This document shows, one piece after another, positions 1 through 9,008 of a stretch of DNA of 16,848 nucleotides. The notes under the pieces were generated by a model. The model was not told the DNA's origin. It saw nothing but the letters and a program-made list of their open reading frames with translations, and did no database searches. Within the stretch, counting starts at the first letter, position 1, and every line of letters begins with the position of its first letter. The position numbers and the translations under genes were made by a program. The stretch is taken from NCBI GenBank assembly GCA_028456385.1, contig JALNQF010000684.1:1-16848 (forward strand). Reading direction: 5' to 3'. The stretch comes from Ophiosphaerella korrae. Lineage: Eukaryota; Ascomycota; Dothideomycetes; Pleosporales; Phaeosphaeriaceae.

Positions 1-78
1 TTTATCTACTATTTACTCTTTTTAGTTAATTGTTAAAACTACCTTATTAAGTTATCTTGCGTAAAGTCTACCTTACAA
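1..78. repeat. Left terminal inverted repeat
   Basis: This is the reverse complement of 1478-1555. The three differences are C, C and G here against T, T and A in the other arm read in the same direction, which is the RIP direction. Beyond base 78 the arms diverge at once. It may extend beyond the window start. Confidence 0.9.
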
Positions 79-236
79 CCTATTATCTACTAGCTAGCTA
101 CTATTAATTAGTATCTTGCACTAGCATCGCTAGGTCGATTACTAAGATCCTATTAGATAAGGTGCGTGTACTAGCGCAACGATTATAAGCTACTACTAGA
201 GCGCTAGTATAATAATTACTTATACTTAATACTACG

Positions 237-269
237 CTAAGCTAAGATTACAATCTTAACTTAGCTTAG
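237..269. repeat. Imperfect hairpin inside the TIR element
   Basis: CTAAGCTAAGATT (237-249) is followed by AATCTTAACTTAGCTTAG (252-269). The two arms pair with a 5-nt bulge. No function is assigned; such AGCT-rich palindromes are common in this low-complexity sequence. Confidence 0.5.
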
Positions 270-320
270 AGATAGAGCTTATAAGTTAGCTTACTTAGCT
301 AGCTTATAGGCTTTAGATAT

Positions 321-449
321 ATTAGATAAGCTATACGATTAGATATAGTGCGCGATTAGATACGCGATTATATATACAATTATATATACGATTAAATACG
401 CGATTAGATACGCAATAGTATATACGCTAATTACTAAGCTACTAACCCT
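321..449. repeat. Internal duplicated segment, copy 1 (with GATTAGATACGC-type short repeats)
   Basis: It begins ATTAGATAAG, contains several imperfect copies of GATTAGATACG or variants, and ends TAATTACTAAGCTACTAACC CT-like. The same order of blocks recurs at 1032-1142. The two copies differ mainly by C/T and G/A changes and by some length variation in the short-repeat part. Confidence 0.65.
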
Positions 450-1031
450 ACTATAGCTAAAAAGACTATAGCCTTAACCTTTATAAATAAAGGAATTAAA
501 TAAAAGATCTTATATATAAGGAGAGAGACTACGTTAGTATAACTAATATAATAAAGAAACTAGTACTTTAATAGAAAGGGTGTTAAAGATCTAGCTTACT
601 ACTATCTTAAGAGACCTAGCTAAGACTACCGCATTGTAGATATATAGATAGAGCGTAGGGCTAGAGATAGATACAACAATTAATCTACTTAGTTTATACC
701 TAGTACGTTTAAGTTATAAGAAACTATCTAAAAAAGAGCTTTTCTAAAAGCCTTAGTATCCCTCTATAGTAAGGCCCTTATATAGCTATTATAAAAAAGC
801 CTTTTTATTAAACTACTATAACCTCTTTTAAATTAGATAAGGTAATGTTAGAGATTAGTAATAGCAATTAATCTACGATACTAGTATAACTAGTGTAATA
901 CTAGCTTTACCCCTAACTTAATAATAAAGCACTAGTAGAATAGTAGCGTATCTTTTAAGTAAGAGAGTAATTTAATAAAAGTAGCCTTTAAAGTATAAAA
1001 GAAATTAAAGAAACTTATAAATAATATTAGT
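450..1031. other. Interior of TIR element with no recognisable gene
   Basis: This stretch contains stop codons in all three plus frames. Short runs read as Lys/Leu-rich peptide but show no family motif I can name. It may be the remains of a transposase or simply filler in a non-autonomous element. Confidence 0.4.
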
Positions 1032-1142
1032 ATTAGATAAGTTATATAATTAGATACGTAATTAAATACGTAATTAGATATACAAGAGCGTACGCACTAA
1101 GATATAGCTTACTAGCGTAATAATTACTAAGCTACTAACCCT
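1032..1142. repeat. Internal duplicated segment, copy 2
   Basis: This is the second copy of the 321-449 segment. It shares the leading ATTAGATAAG, the GATTAGATACG-like short repeats (here mostly AATTAGATACGT) and the closing TAATTACTAAGCTACTAACC. A related fragment (TATACGCACTAAG, then AGCTACTA) appears once more near 1425-1445. Confidence 0.65.
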
Positions 1143-1265
1143 ATATTAGATTAAACCCTTAACTTAATAGAATCTAAGTAAATAAGCTAGTTAGTATCTA
1201 AGTAGATAAGCTAGTAAGAGCTACTTAGTAGAGCTACTATTAAACTATAAGTAACTATAGTAGTA

Positions 1266-1340
1266 CTTTAATTAAGCGATAGTAGTAGTACGTTAATTAG
1301 ATACTAGTAGTAGCGCGTTAATTAGATACTAGCAGTAGTG
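1266..1340. repeat. Three tandem copies of a 25-bp unit
   Basis: Units lie at 1266-1290, 1291-1315 and 1316-1340 and share TTAATTA...AG(C/T)AGTAG. A partial fourth copy follows (TATTAATTGC). Differences between the last two units are mostly transitions. This is a minisatellite within the TIR element. Confidence 0.7.
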
Positions 1341-1477
1341 TATTAATTGCAGCGCTACTAGCTTTAACACTAGTAGCTATAATATTAATAGCTAATTATA
1401 ATCTAGATAGTAATTATAGAGTATATACGCACTAAGAAGCTACTAGCTATACTAGCTTAAACTTAAAACTAACGCGC

Positions 1478-1555
1478 TTGTAAGGTAGACTTTACGTAAG
1501 ATAACTTAATAAAGTAGTTTTAACAATTAACTAAAAAGAGTAAATAGTAAATAAA
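1478..1555. repeat. Right terminal inverted repeat
   Basis: This is the reverse complement of 1-78 and carries the more mutated (T/A) state at all three differing sites. The sequence continues GCTATCTAAG to the right, with nothing available on the left side to compare it with, so 1555 is a minimum boundary. Confidence 0.9.
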
Positions 1556-1570
1556 GCTATCTAAGTAAGT

Positions 1571-1590
1571 ACTAGGTATATATACCTAGT
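1571..1590. repeat. Perfect 20-bp palindrome
   Basis: ACTAGGTATA followed by its exact reverse complement TATACCTAGT, with no spacer. It lies between the right TIR and the 10-mer array. Function unknown. Confidence 0.6.
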
Positions 1591-1631
1591 AGCCTACTAA
1601 GTACTAACTAAAAGTAGAAAGGTAGTTAAAT

Positions 1632-1753
1632 ATTAGTAAGTTCGTAATATTAGTAAGTTTGCGATGTTAGTAAGTTGTAAACTTACTAACATATTAGTAA
1701 GTTTATAATGTTAGTAAGTTTACTATATTAGTAAGTTGTAAACTTACTAATAT
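1632..1753. repeat. Array of TTAGTAAGTT 10-mers with two perfect hairpins
   Basis: Six forward copies of TTAGTAAGTT start at 1632, 1650, 1667, 1694, 1711 and 1728, spaced 17-18 bp apart except for one 27-bp gap. Two inverted copies create perfect hairpins with 13-bp arms and a GTA loop at 1664-1692 and 1725-1753. These are exactly 61 bp apart, so the array also has a 61-bp higher period. If 1556-1793 is an LTR, this array would lie in its upstream (U3) part. It could be a protein-binding array or just a minisatellite. Confidence 0.8.
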
Positions 1754-1793
1754 TAGTGCGAAAATAAGAGATATAAAGGATAACTCTCTTACA

Positions 1794-1812
1794 CGTCTCT
1801 CTCCTTTTAAAG
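1794..1812 (-). promoter_or_regulatory. Probable polypurine tract of element B
   Basis: On the minus strand this reads CTTTAAAAGGAGAGAGACG and is followed directly by TGTAAGAG. A purine run abutting TG is the usual plus-strand primer site of an LTR retrotransposon. It lies about 1 kb downstream of the B chromodomain on the same strand. Confidence 0.45.
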
Positions 1813-1899
1813 AGCAAATTCCTAGAGCTTAAAAAGGGCTCTAATTAACTAATAATACCTATTAGGTAGTAGTAGTAGTAGCTAGGGTTAAGGAGGTTA

Positions 1900-2446
1900 A
1901 CTATTTTTAGAGTTAAAATTATTATTTATAGAGTATAGAGCTAAGGTTTTTACTAATTTTAGTATAAAATTAAGATATATATAACTACTATATATAAAAC
2001 GTATTAACTATAAACTCTTTTTTACTACTTCTACTCTACGCTAATAAAATTAAACCTAAAAGTGTTTGTATATAGTATAAGAGAAGGTAAAGTTAATACT
2101 ACTAAGTAACTTAATAGCGCTAGATCTCTATATAAGTACCTACTATAGATATAGGCTTTATAATAGGTAGGTTTGTTAATATAAGAGACCTAGTAAGCCT
2201 AATATTTGTAAGTATTAGGGGGTAGGTAGCGTAGAGTAGCCTTAGCTAGGAATTTAGTAGCTAGTCGTAAATTCTACGATAGCAAACTAGACCTACGCGT
2301 AACTAGTTATAATAAAGTATAGTAGTTGTAGCTATAGTAGTAGAGGTAGGCCCTAACCTAAAAAGAGTCTTACGCTTACTAGCTAAGGTAAACTATTCCT
2401 ACTATTTTTGCGCTATAATTTATCTTTAGCTAGTAGTAAAGTTTTC
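1900..2446 (-). pseudogene. Possible C-terminal extension of B Pol, Ser/Thr-rich, or 3' untranslated DNA
   Basis: The pol frame of B can be read on past the repeated tail into this stretch. Only TAA and TAG interrupt it, and one run of about 90 codons (roughly 2350-2080) has only three stops, all possible former Gln codons. It is rich in Thr, Ser, Leu and Ile with scattered Pro. With Pro-to-Leu and Thr-to-Ile changes expected from C-to-T mutation, the original may have been a Pro/Thr/Ser-rich tail. I do not recognise it, and it may be non-coding. Confidence 0.3.
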
Positions 2447-2820
2447 TAATTACGCCTTAGAGGGCCTTTTTACGCCTACTAATAGCTAGAGTACCTTACT
2501 AGGTTACGTCTTTATTAGGCTCTATTTTAGGTATATAGTTAGTATTTTAGGCTTCTTTAAGTAGTTCTAGTAAAAGTTAAAGGTAGTAATTACACCTTAT
2601 AAAGGGGCTTTTTTACGCCTATTAATAGTTTTAGGCTTATTTAGGTAGTTCTAGTAAAGGCTAAAAGTAGTAATTACGCCTTAGAGGGGGCTTTTTTATA
2701 CCTATTAGTAGGTTTAGATACTTTAATAGGTTATATCTTTATTAAGGCTCTATTTTTTTAGTATATATAGAGTTAGTAGTTTAGCTTTCTCTAGGTAGTT
2801 CTAGTAAAAGTTAAAGGTAG
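2447..2820 (-). repeat. Tandem repeats just downstream of the B chromodomain
   Basis: Three units, 2447-2586 (140 bp), 2587-2670 (84 bp) and 2671-2820 (150 bp), share TAATTACGCC at the left and AGTTCTAGTAAAAGTTAAAG-type sequence at the right. The long units also share a middle block absent from the short one. On the minus strand the pol frame passes through them, giving repeated TTFNFY*NYL(K/E)K(A/P)K peptides. The first peptide is the end of the chromodomain itself, so the array looks like duplication of the chromodomain tail. Confidence 0.75.
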
Positions 2821-5800
2821 CTTTATATTTTATAAATTCTTCTACTAGCTCCTATATAGGTTTATTATAGCTAGTCTAGTAAACTAAGTAGTACTATCTT
2901 ACGTATTTTCTATACTCTTTAAAGCGTACGTCTAAGATAGCTTCTACTAGGTATTCTTTATATACGCTACTAGTTTCTTTATTAGTAATAATAATAGAAA
3001 TTAGCTATAGTAGGTCTTAATCTAGTAAAAGCTTCTAATCTCTAGGGCGTAAGAGTTTTAGAGAGAAGACTAAGAATACGCTTTTACTTAGTATCTCTTA
3101 AGGTAGTACTAGCTTATATACTCTACTATTGTAGATAACTCTCTTAATAGAGTATAGGCCTACCTATTAGTAGTCTAATTTTAGGGTTAGCTAAGTAGTT
3201 CTCTAATTAGCTATACTAATATAGGCTTAGTTACTAACTTTATATACTAGTCTACTTTAGCGAGAGGTATTAGCTTAGGCTACTTACTCTTATTATACCT
3301 AGAGTATTTTTTTCTTAAGGTAAGCTACTAGGTTACTATAAGTGTTAAGTAGCTTGTTAGCTTGTATATATTAGTTATATTAAGCTAGGTTTAGTTAATC
3401 TTTATTATTTTTACTAGGGTGTATACTACTATAGAGGTAATACCCTAGATCTACGAGAAATAGGGTTATCTTAATAAATGTATTAACAGTATTATTTACT
3501 TAGAACTTAACTACGTGTAGCTAAGCTACCTAGTTATCCTACGCGTAGTTAACGTATTACCTTAGAAAGATCTCTAGAGCTTAATTTACTTACTTAGTTT
3601 AGCTATTAGTTTCTAAGTAGTACGTAGTTAAGAGCTTTTACGTAATATAGAGGCGTTTATATACGTAGCGCTAAAATTAGCTAATAAAAGTTATCTCTCT
3701 ATTAGATATAATATTTATTAGGACTCTATAAAGTTTAAAAATAGATATAAAATATTAGGTAGCTTCTTTTAGTTTTAGAGACTTATAGAGGAAGAAATAG
3801 TATCTTTTTATAAGGTAGTAGTAAATTACTAAGATATATTTATAAATCTAGCTACTATTTTTACTAGTTAGTAAGGCTTAGATGTAGTCTACTAAGATAT
3901 TAGTCTAGAGTACGTAGAGAATTAGTATAGGTTAGAAGTAACTAAGTTTACTATCTTATAAGTTCTTTATATAGTAGTAGATTAGGTATATATTATAAAA
4001 TTACTTAATAGCTTAGAGTATCTTAGGCTAATAATAGCGCTTATATATTAGATATAGCGTACTATAAAGTCTTTTATAGCTTACTAACTAATAGTTATAG
4101 TATAAATTAAAGATTTAGCAGCGTAGATAGGCGTTTAAGGGGATATATAGACGCGTTTTATTAACCTAGAGGTACTTTTCTTTCTCTAATCTAGTAGAGC
4201 TAATATTAGTATATAAGAAGTAGTATCCTACTTTATAAAAAGCTTTTAATAGTTTTTATTATCTACTATCTATAGTAGTAAATATAGCTTAAGTTATATA
4301 GTCTTCTAAGTATACTATATCTAGTAATTCTTCTATTAGGCCTAGGTTAATAATATATAGTAGGAGTTCTAGGTCTAGTTCTCTATTATAGAGTAGTAGA
4401 AAATCCTCTAGTAGGTTTACTAATATAGGTTTTATTCCTATAATATAGCGAAGGTAGGTGTATACTATAGTAGCTTATTCTAGCGTAAATCTATCTAGCT
4501 TTTATAGGTCTACAAGGCTTAGAGCATAAATTACTATATTTAGCGTAGGTTTTACGCCTAGGGCTAAGACTTAAGGGCTTAAGATAATTTAGTTAGCTCC
4601 TAATACTTGTAGATTAGAATCGTCTATAGGGTAATCCTATAGTTAGTAGCTTAGGGCGTCTATAACCTTGTTTATATCGCTAGGTACGTATTTAATATAG
4701 AAATTAAATTAAGATAGGAATAATAACTAGTAAGCCTAGTAGTAATTAAGCTTTTTAGTTATTATAAAAGTTTCTAAATTATAGTAGTCTATTATAACGT
4801 AGATTATATACAGACTACTTATAAGCTCTAGTTCCTATTCTTTAAATACTTAGATTATAGCTATAAGTTCTAGGTTATAGGTATTATAATTATATTCTAC
4901 TAGGGTGTGTTTTTTTAAGAAGAAGCTAACTAGCTATTAGATTCTATTGTAGTTTAGTTAGCTTATTACTCTACCTAAGGCCTACCTAGAGGCGTTAGTT
5001 TAGATATAAATTAGTTTTAAGGAATTAAAGTAAAGTAAGACTATACTTAGCTAGAAGGTAGCTTTTAGTTTATTAAAGGTATCTATATATCCTTAGGTAA
5101 TTATAAAGGGCTTATACTAGGTCTTTTAAAAGGGTAGCCTATCTCCTTTAGTAAGTTTAGTAATAACCTTAGACTTAATTAACTTAGTAAGTAGTAGGGT
5201 AAAGCTTAAGTAATCCTTAATAAAGTACTAAAGAAATCTAGTATAGCTTAGAAAAGCTAAGACTTCTTTAGTAGTCTTTAGTATTTCCTACTCTTAGATA
5301 GCTTTAACTTTAGAGAGATCTATTATAATTCCTTTATTAGAGATAATTATACTTAAAAACTTAACTAAAGTAGTATAAAGGCTAGATTTTTTAGAGTCTA
5401 TATAGAAGCCTTACTCTTTTAGTCGCGTAAGTACTTTATAAATATACTAGATATAGTCTATTTTATTATTAGAGTATATTAAGACGTTGTCTATATATAT
5501 AGTATAGAAGTCGTCTAAATATTCTAGTAGAGCTAAGTTAATAGCGCGCTAGAAGGTAGCTAGTATATTAGTAAGGCTAAAGAGTACTACCTTATAGGTA
5601 TATATACTAAAGTATATAATAAAAGTAGTTAATAATTCTAAATTTAGAGTAATATATAAGTAGTAAAAAGTGTGTATTACGTTAAATTTAGAGAAAATCT
5701 TTACCTTATTTAAGTAGGCTAGTATTTCCCTAAAGAATAGAATAAGGTACTAGTCTTTAATAGTAGATTTGTTTAGCTTGTAGTAGTTTACGTAGACTTA

Positions 5801-6760
5801 TAAGCTACTATCTAGTTTAGCTATAATTAGTAGGTTATTCCTAGCTAAGGAGCTATATTTGCTAATAAAGCCCTTGCCTTCTATTTCTTAGATATATTTC
5901 TAGATTACTTTATCTTATTTTCTAGTAAAGAAGTAAGGTTTAGTATCTAGGATTTTTGCGCTAAGTTTAAAAGTAATTTCTAGGTTATATAGCTTATAAG
6001 AGAGAAGTTCCTTAGTAGCTTTCTTATTAAAATAAGGTATTAAGTCTTAATATAGTTAGAGTAGTTCTATAGATAAGATATCCTTAAGCTCTACTATAAG
6101 TAGTAGTTTGTAAAATTACGCGTAATCTACTTCTTTAGCTACTTTATAGTAGTATACTAGTAGTAGTATTCTATCTAAAGTAAGTATAATAAGTATATAT
6201 CTACTTTTTCTAGTAAAAGCCTTAATTATACAATAACTAATAGTTTAAATATCTATTAACAAGTTCTATTTATACTTATTAGGGTGCCTACATAAGGGCC
6301 CTATAAGGGTAGATAATAGTTTAAGCGCTAGCTTCTTTAAAGTTATAGTAGAGTAATATCTAAGTATACTATAGTATACTACTAAAGGGATTTTATTAGT
6401 TATCTAGTAGTACTATTAGTAGTAAGTATTAGGGAATAATAATATTCTATAGTAGTAGTTAAGTTTAATAGTATAAGCTTTATACTATAAAAATCCTAAA
6501 ATAAAGTTAAATTAGCCTACGTTTTTAATAATATAGGTAGAGGTCTATTTAATATATACGCCTACTTATAGGTAGAACTTAACCTAATACGTAATAGACT
6601 TAGATAGAGAACTATTATATCCTTTATAGATAATAAGTTAAAGTAGCTAGATAGTTTATAATTTTATAGTCTTCTAAGTAAATTTTTATTAAATAAAGTT
6701 TGTGTTAGCTCTATTATTAGCTAGGGTTCTAGCTATATAGAGTACTATAAGGTCTTTACC
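2447..6760 (-). pseudogene. Element B Pol: protease, RT, RNase H, integrase, chromodomain (RIP-inactivated)
   Basis: All recognised motifs share one minus-strand frame. Protease (about 6760-6430) has NNRANTNFI with the Asp-Ser-Gly triad read as Asn-Asn-Arg at 6718-6710. RT (about 5990-5400) shows VYVNYYKLNKSTIKD, FSLTNILATF and YIDN, where YIDD is expected, at 5497-5486. RNase H (about 5390-4650) has TNAS for TDAS with Asn at 4996. Integrase (about 4300-3000) has Asp at 3889, Asn for the second Asp at 3703 and Lys for Glu at 3595; the last two are 35 residues apart as in the family. A GPY/F-like VGLYSIKRV follows. The chromodomain (about 2985-2815) has EYLVEAILDVRF then YNKPI*EPVEEF. Stops are TAA and TAG at Gln or Trp positions. 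The enzyme copied RNA to DNA and integrated it; this copy cannot function. Confidence 0.9.
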
Positions 6761-6879
6761 TAAGAAGCTAGTAAATAAGAATTAGTTTAGCTTAGCTTCT
6801 ATTAGATTAGTTAGTAGTTTTTTATACTAGACTATCTATATTCTATAAGTAAGTATATAGGATATAGCTATACTAGGAG

Positions 6880-8513
6880 TTATATTTTAGTAGTTAATTA
6901 CGCTCTTCTAGTTTATATAATCCTTAGGTTAAGGCTTTAGGTTTAGGGAACGTTGTTTTCTAAATCCTAGTCTAAGTTAAGCTCTAGTTCTAGCTCTATA
7001 TCTAGTTAGGGGTCGTATTTAAAGAATTAGTCCTTTATTTCTATATCTATTTTAGAGTCTATTACTATATAAGTAGCTATATAGTAGTTTATAGCCTTAG
7101 TAAGTATCTTAGATCTAGTAGCTTTTATTTATTTATAAGTAGTATAGTCTAGCTTCTTAATACCTATCTTTCTATAGCTTTAGTATAAAATTATTTTAGA
7201 GTTTTTAGTTTTAATTATAGTAGCTATTTCGCTAGTTAGGTGTATTCTTCTAAATATACCTTCTAGTTATAGTTAATAGTATTTTAGTTCTTATAGAGTT
7301 ATAGCTAGTTCTTCCTTAAAGTTTTATATCTACGCTCTTAGTTTAGCTCTTATAGGCGCTAGGGTATAAAGCTAGGTTTACCTAGGGCCTATATCTAGGT
7401 TATAATTATTTACTTTATTTTCTAATATTAAGATTATCTTTTAAAAATTAGTAGAGCTATTATAGATACTAAAGGTAGTACTAGTAGCCGCTTTAAGCTA
7501 GGGTTATAGCTTTTTTTAAAGGTAGATATTATATAGCTATAGGTTCTATTATAGTTTAAGGCTAATGTTATTAAATTTAGAGAAGAAGTTAGCCTATACT
7601 AACTAGGTAGTTTTATAGATTAGTTAATCTAGTCTAAATTTAGCTATTTCTAGGGTTTTGTAACGTACTTCTTCTAATCCTACTACGTCTATATTACTAA
7701 ATTTATAAAAAAGTATAAAGAAACATATAAATTCTTTTTAGTATAGGTAAGTAATACTATTTAGAATAGTAAGGTATAAGTAAGCTAATCCTATATAGTA
7801 GTATATAATAATATTAGCTTAGGTTTATAAGCTAATATATTTTTTTCTATTAGCGATAAAGTAATTATATATAGACTAGATAAAGGATATAACGTCTATA
7901 TAGTATTTTATACTTAAAAATTATAAAGGTTTTATAAAGTAGTCTTTTTATTCTTTATACTAGTAAAAATTAAAAGCTAGCTCTTAGATACTAGTTAAAA
8001 AAAGAGTTAGGGTAAACTCTTCTCTATTAAAGATATAGTAGCTTACTACTAGTACTTAGGGTTTAAACTCTCTTTTAAAGAAGCTAGGTTACTAGCTTTA
8101 TAGTAAGATCTTAGTATAAAGTAGTTCTATATCTTTCTACGCTAGTATATTAAAGTTAAAAGTTTCTAGCTTAGTTTATTTAGCTATTAGGTCTTCTTAG
8201 TAGATTACTACTTTACGTAAGTAGTTATATTTTACTATAGCTTCTTCTTATAAGGCTTTATACTAGGTAGCTCTTTAGCTTAAAGCGTTATATTACTCTA
8301 TAATATAGTTATAGTCTAGTAGTAATTATACTATACATTCTTAAAGTTAAGCTAATTAGTTATCTTATTAAAAGAGTTATTTATCTAATTTACTTACTCT
8401 AGCTATAAGCCTCTAGTTTTATTTATTTACTACGTTAATTATATCCTATATCTAGGTATTTATAACTACTAGGTATAATACTATTCTAGCTAGAGTAAAT
8501 TCTTTAAGAGATA
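6880..8513 (-). pseudogene. Element B Gag, C-terminal part, with degraded zinc knuckle
   Basis: This minus-strand frame is one step out of phase with B pol, as when Gag and Pol are joined by frameshifting, though an old indel would look the same. It reads as Gag-like, Lys/Leu/Tyr-rich protein (for example NIDVVGLEEVRYKTLEIAKF near 7690-7630). At 7185-7144 there is Y-x2-Y-x4-I-x4-Y, which fits a CCHC knuckle with all Cys changed to Tyr by G-to-A mutation. The His position is Ile (ATT), which a single transition cannot explain. An acidic stretch (LELELNLDQ-like, about 6990-6960) follows. The upstream end is cut by element A at 8514. Confidence 0.65.
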
Positions 8514-8518
8514 AGTAG
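8514..8518. repeat. Left target-site duplication of element A (AGTAG)
   Basis: AGTAG lies immediately before the TG start of the 5' LTR and is repeated exactly at 15545-15549. A 5-bp duplication is the usual length for Ty3/gypsy elements. Confidence 0.9.
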
Positions 8519-8947
8519 TGTTACAGGTGTAATAGAAGAAATCGAGATAGAACTAATTAGTCCCGATCTAGGCGCTAACGAAGTATAGGACGAGCGGGGT
8601 AACGACCTCGATTAGGAAACTACACATAACTAGGACACCTAGGCTAATCTATAATCTATAGACTCTTAGCATTAATAGATTATAGATTAAGACAATCTAT
8701 AATCTACTAGTCTTAGCAACTATAGATTATAGATTACAACGAGTATATAGTTAGTAAGATACGTATTGTTAGGATAGTATTAGTAATTTAATCCTTTAAC
8801 TATAGAACGCTAATACAAGACAGTTACAAAATATCTTCTATTGTTTACAAGTTATTATAGATTATAACCTAAGCTTTTACTATTAACTCCTAATCTACTA
8901 ATACTCTCTAGGTACTAGGAAGTTGACCTTAGTAACAACCTATTACA
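8519..8947 (+). repeat. 5' LTR of element A
   Basis: It begins TGTTACAGG and ends CTATTACA, so the ends are TGT...ACA. It aligns with 15116-15544 without any gap (constant offset of 6597). By eye there are about 24 differences, all transitions. This copy holds C or G at about 18 of them, so it is the less mutated LTR. The promoter and start site of the element should lie here, but I cannot point to a reliable TATA box in such AT-rich DNA. Confidence 0.95.
8646..8735 (+). repeat. Twin hairpins in the 5' LTR (AATCTATAATCT repeats)
   Basis: AATCTATAATCTAT (8646-8659) pairs perfectly with ATAGATTATAGATT (8675-8688). A second pair, AATCTATAATCT (8694-8705) with AGATTATAGATT (8724-8735), follows. 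Four copies of the 12-mer in alternating direction are thus packed in 90 bp. The same arrangement is kept at 15243-15332 in the 3' LTR. They could fold in the RNA or serve as paired binding sites; role unknown. Confidence 0.8.
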
Positions 8948-9008
8948 CCTTGCCGATTTAGTTATTGCGAGAAGTAAAGCGTAAGTAGCGCATAGTCTAG
9001 CTAACACG
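8948..9008 (+). other. Leader between 5' LTR and gag; primer-binding site not identified
   Basis: The primer-binding site is expected directly after the LTR, usually starting TGG. Here the sequence is CCTTGCCGATTTAG, with no TGG. RIP would turn TGG into TAG or TAA, and a self-primed element would not need it, so the primer type cannot be decided. Confidence 0.4.

Larger units (their letters stand above)
1..1555. mobile_element. DNA element with 78-bp terminal inverted repeats, no recognisable transposase
   Basis: Bases 1-78 and 1478-1555 are reverse complements of each other with only three differences by eye, all transitions. The interior has a duplicated segment of about 110-130 bp, a 25-bp tandem repeat and a hairpin. 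I read the interior in the plus frames and found no transposase-like motif, so it is either a non-autonomous (MITE- or MULE-like) element or too decayed to read. Long inverted repeats with internal repeats resemble Mutator-like elements, but that is inference. The match reaches base 1 of the window, so the inverted repeat may continue upstream. For that reason the outer end and target-site duplication cannot be determined. Confidence 0.7.
1556..1793 (-). repeat. Possible 3' LTR remnant of element B
   Basis: Read on the minus strand, a purine-rich tract (1794-1812) is followed directly by TGTAAGAGAG starting at 1793, the pattern expected for a polypurine tract and the TG start of an LTR. The following 238 bp contain the palindromic array at 1632-1753 and then meet the inverted-repeat element. 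The other LTR of B is outside the window, so neither the LTR end nor its identity can be confirmed. An alternative is that this stretch belongs to the TIR element. Confidence 0.35.
1556..8518 (-). mobile_element. Element B: older Ty3/gypsy chromovirus, main part
   Basis: On the minus strand the order is gag (C-terminal part), protease, reverse transcriptase, RNase H, integrase, chromodomain, repeated tail, polypurine tract and possible LTR. This order and the chromodomain identify a Ty3/gypsy chromovirus. The element is interrupted at 8518 by element A; the rest of its gag resumes at 15545. It is heavily RIP-mutated, more so than A, with almost no CpA or TpG left. No 5' LTR is present in the window. 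Confidence 0.85.

Noticed and set aside
1632..1753. CRISPR-like array
   Set aside because: The repeat is only 10 bp with 7-8 bp between copies, two copies are inverted, and the surroundings are eukaryotic retrotransposon sequence.
1866..1881. Short TAG trinucleotide run as a meaningful repeat
   Set aside because: TAG and CTA runs occur throughout the window because RIP turns CAG and TGG into TAG; this is too short to stand out.
8646..8735. Intrinsic transcription terminator
   Set aside because: The stems are AT-rich with no U-run logic, and the context is a fungal LTR, where bacterial-type terminators do not apply.
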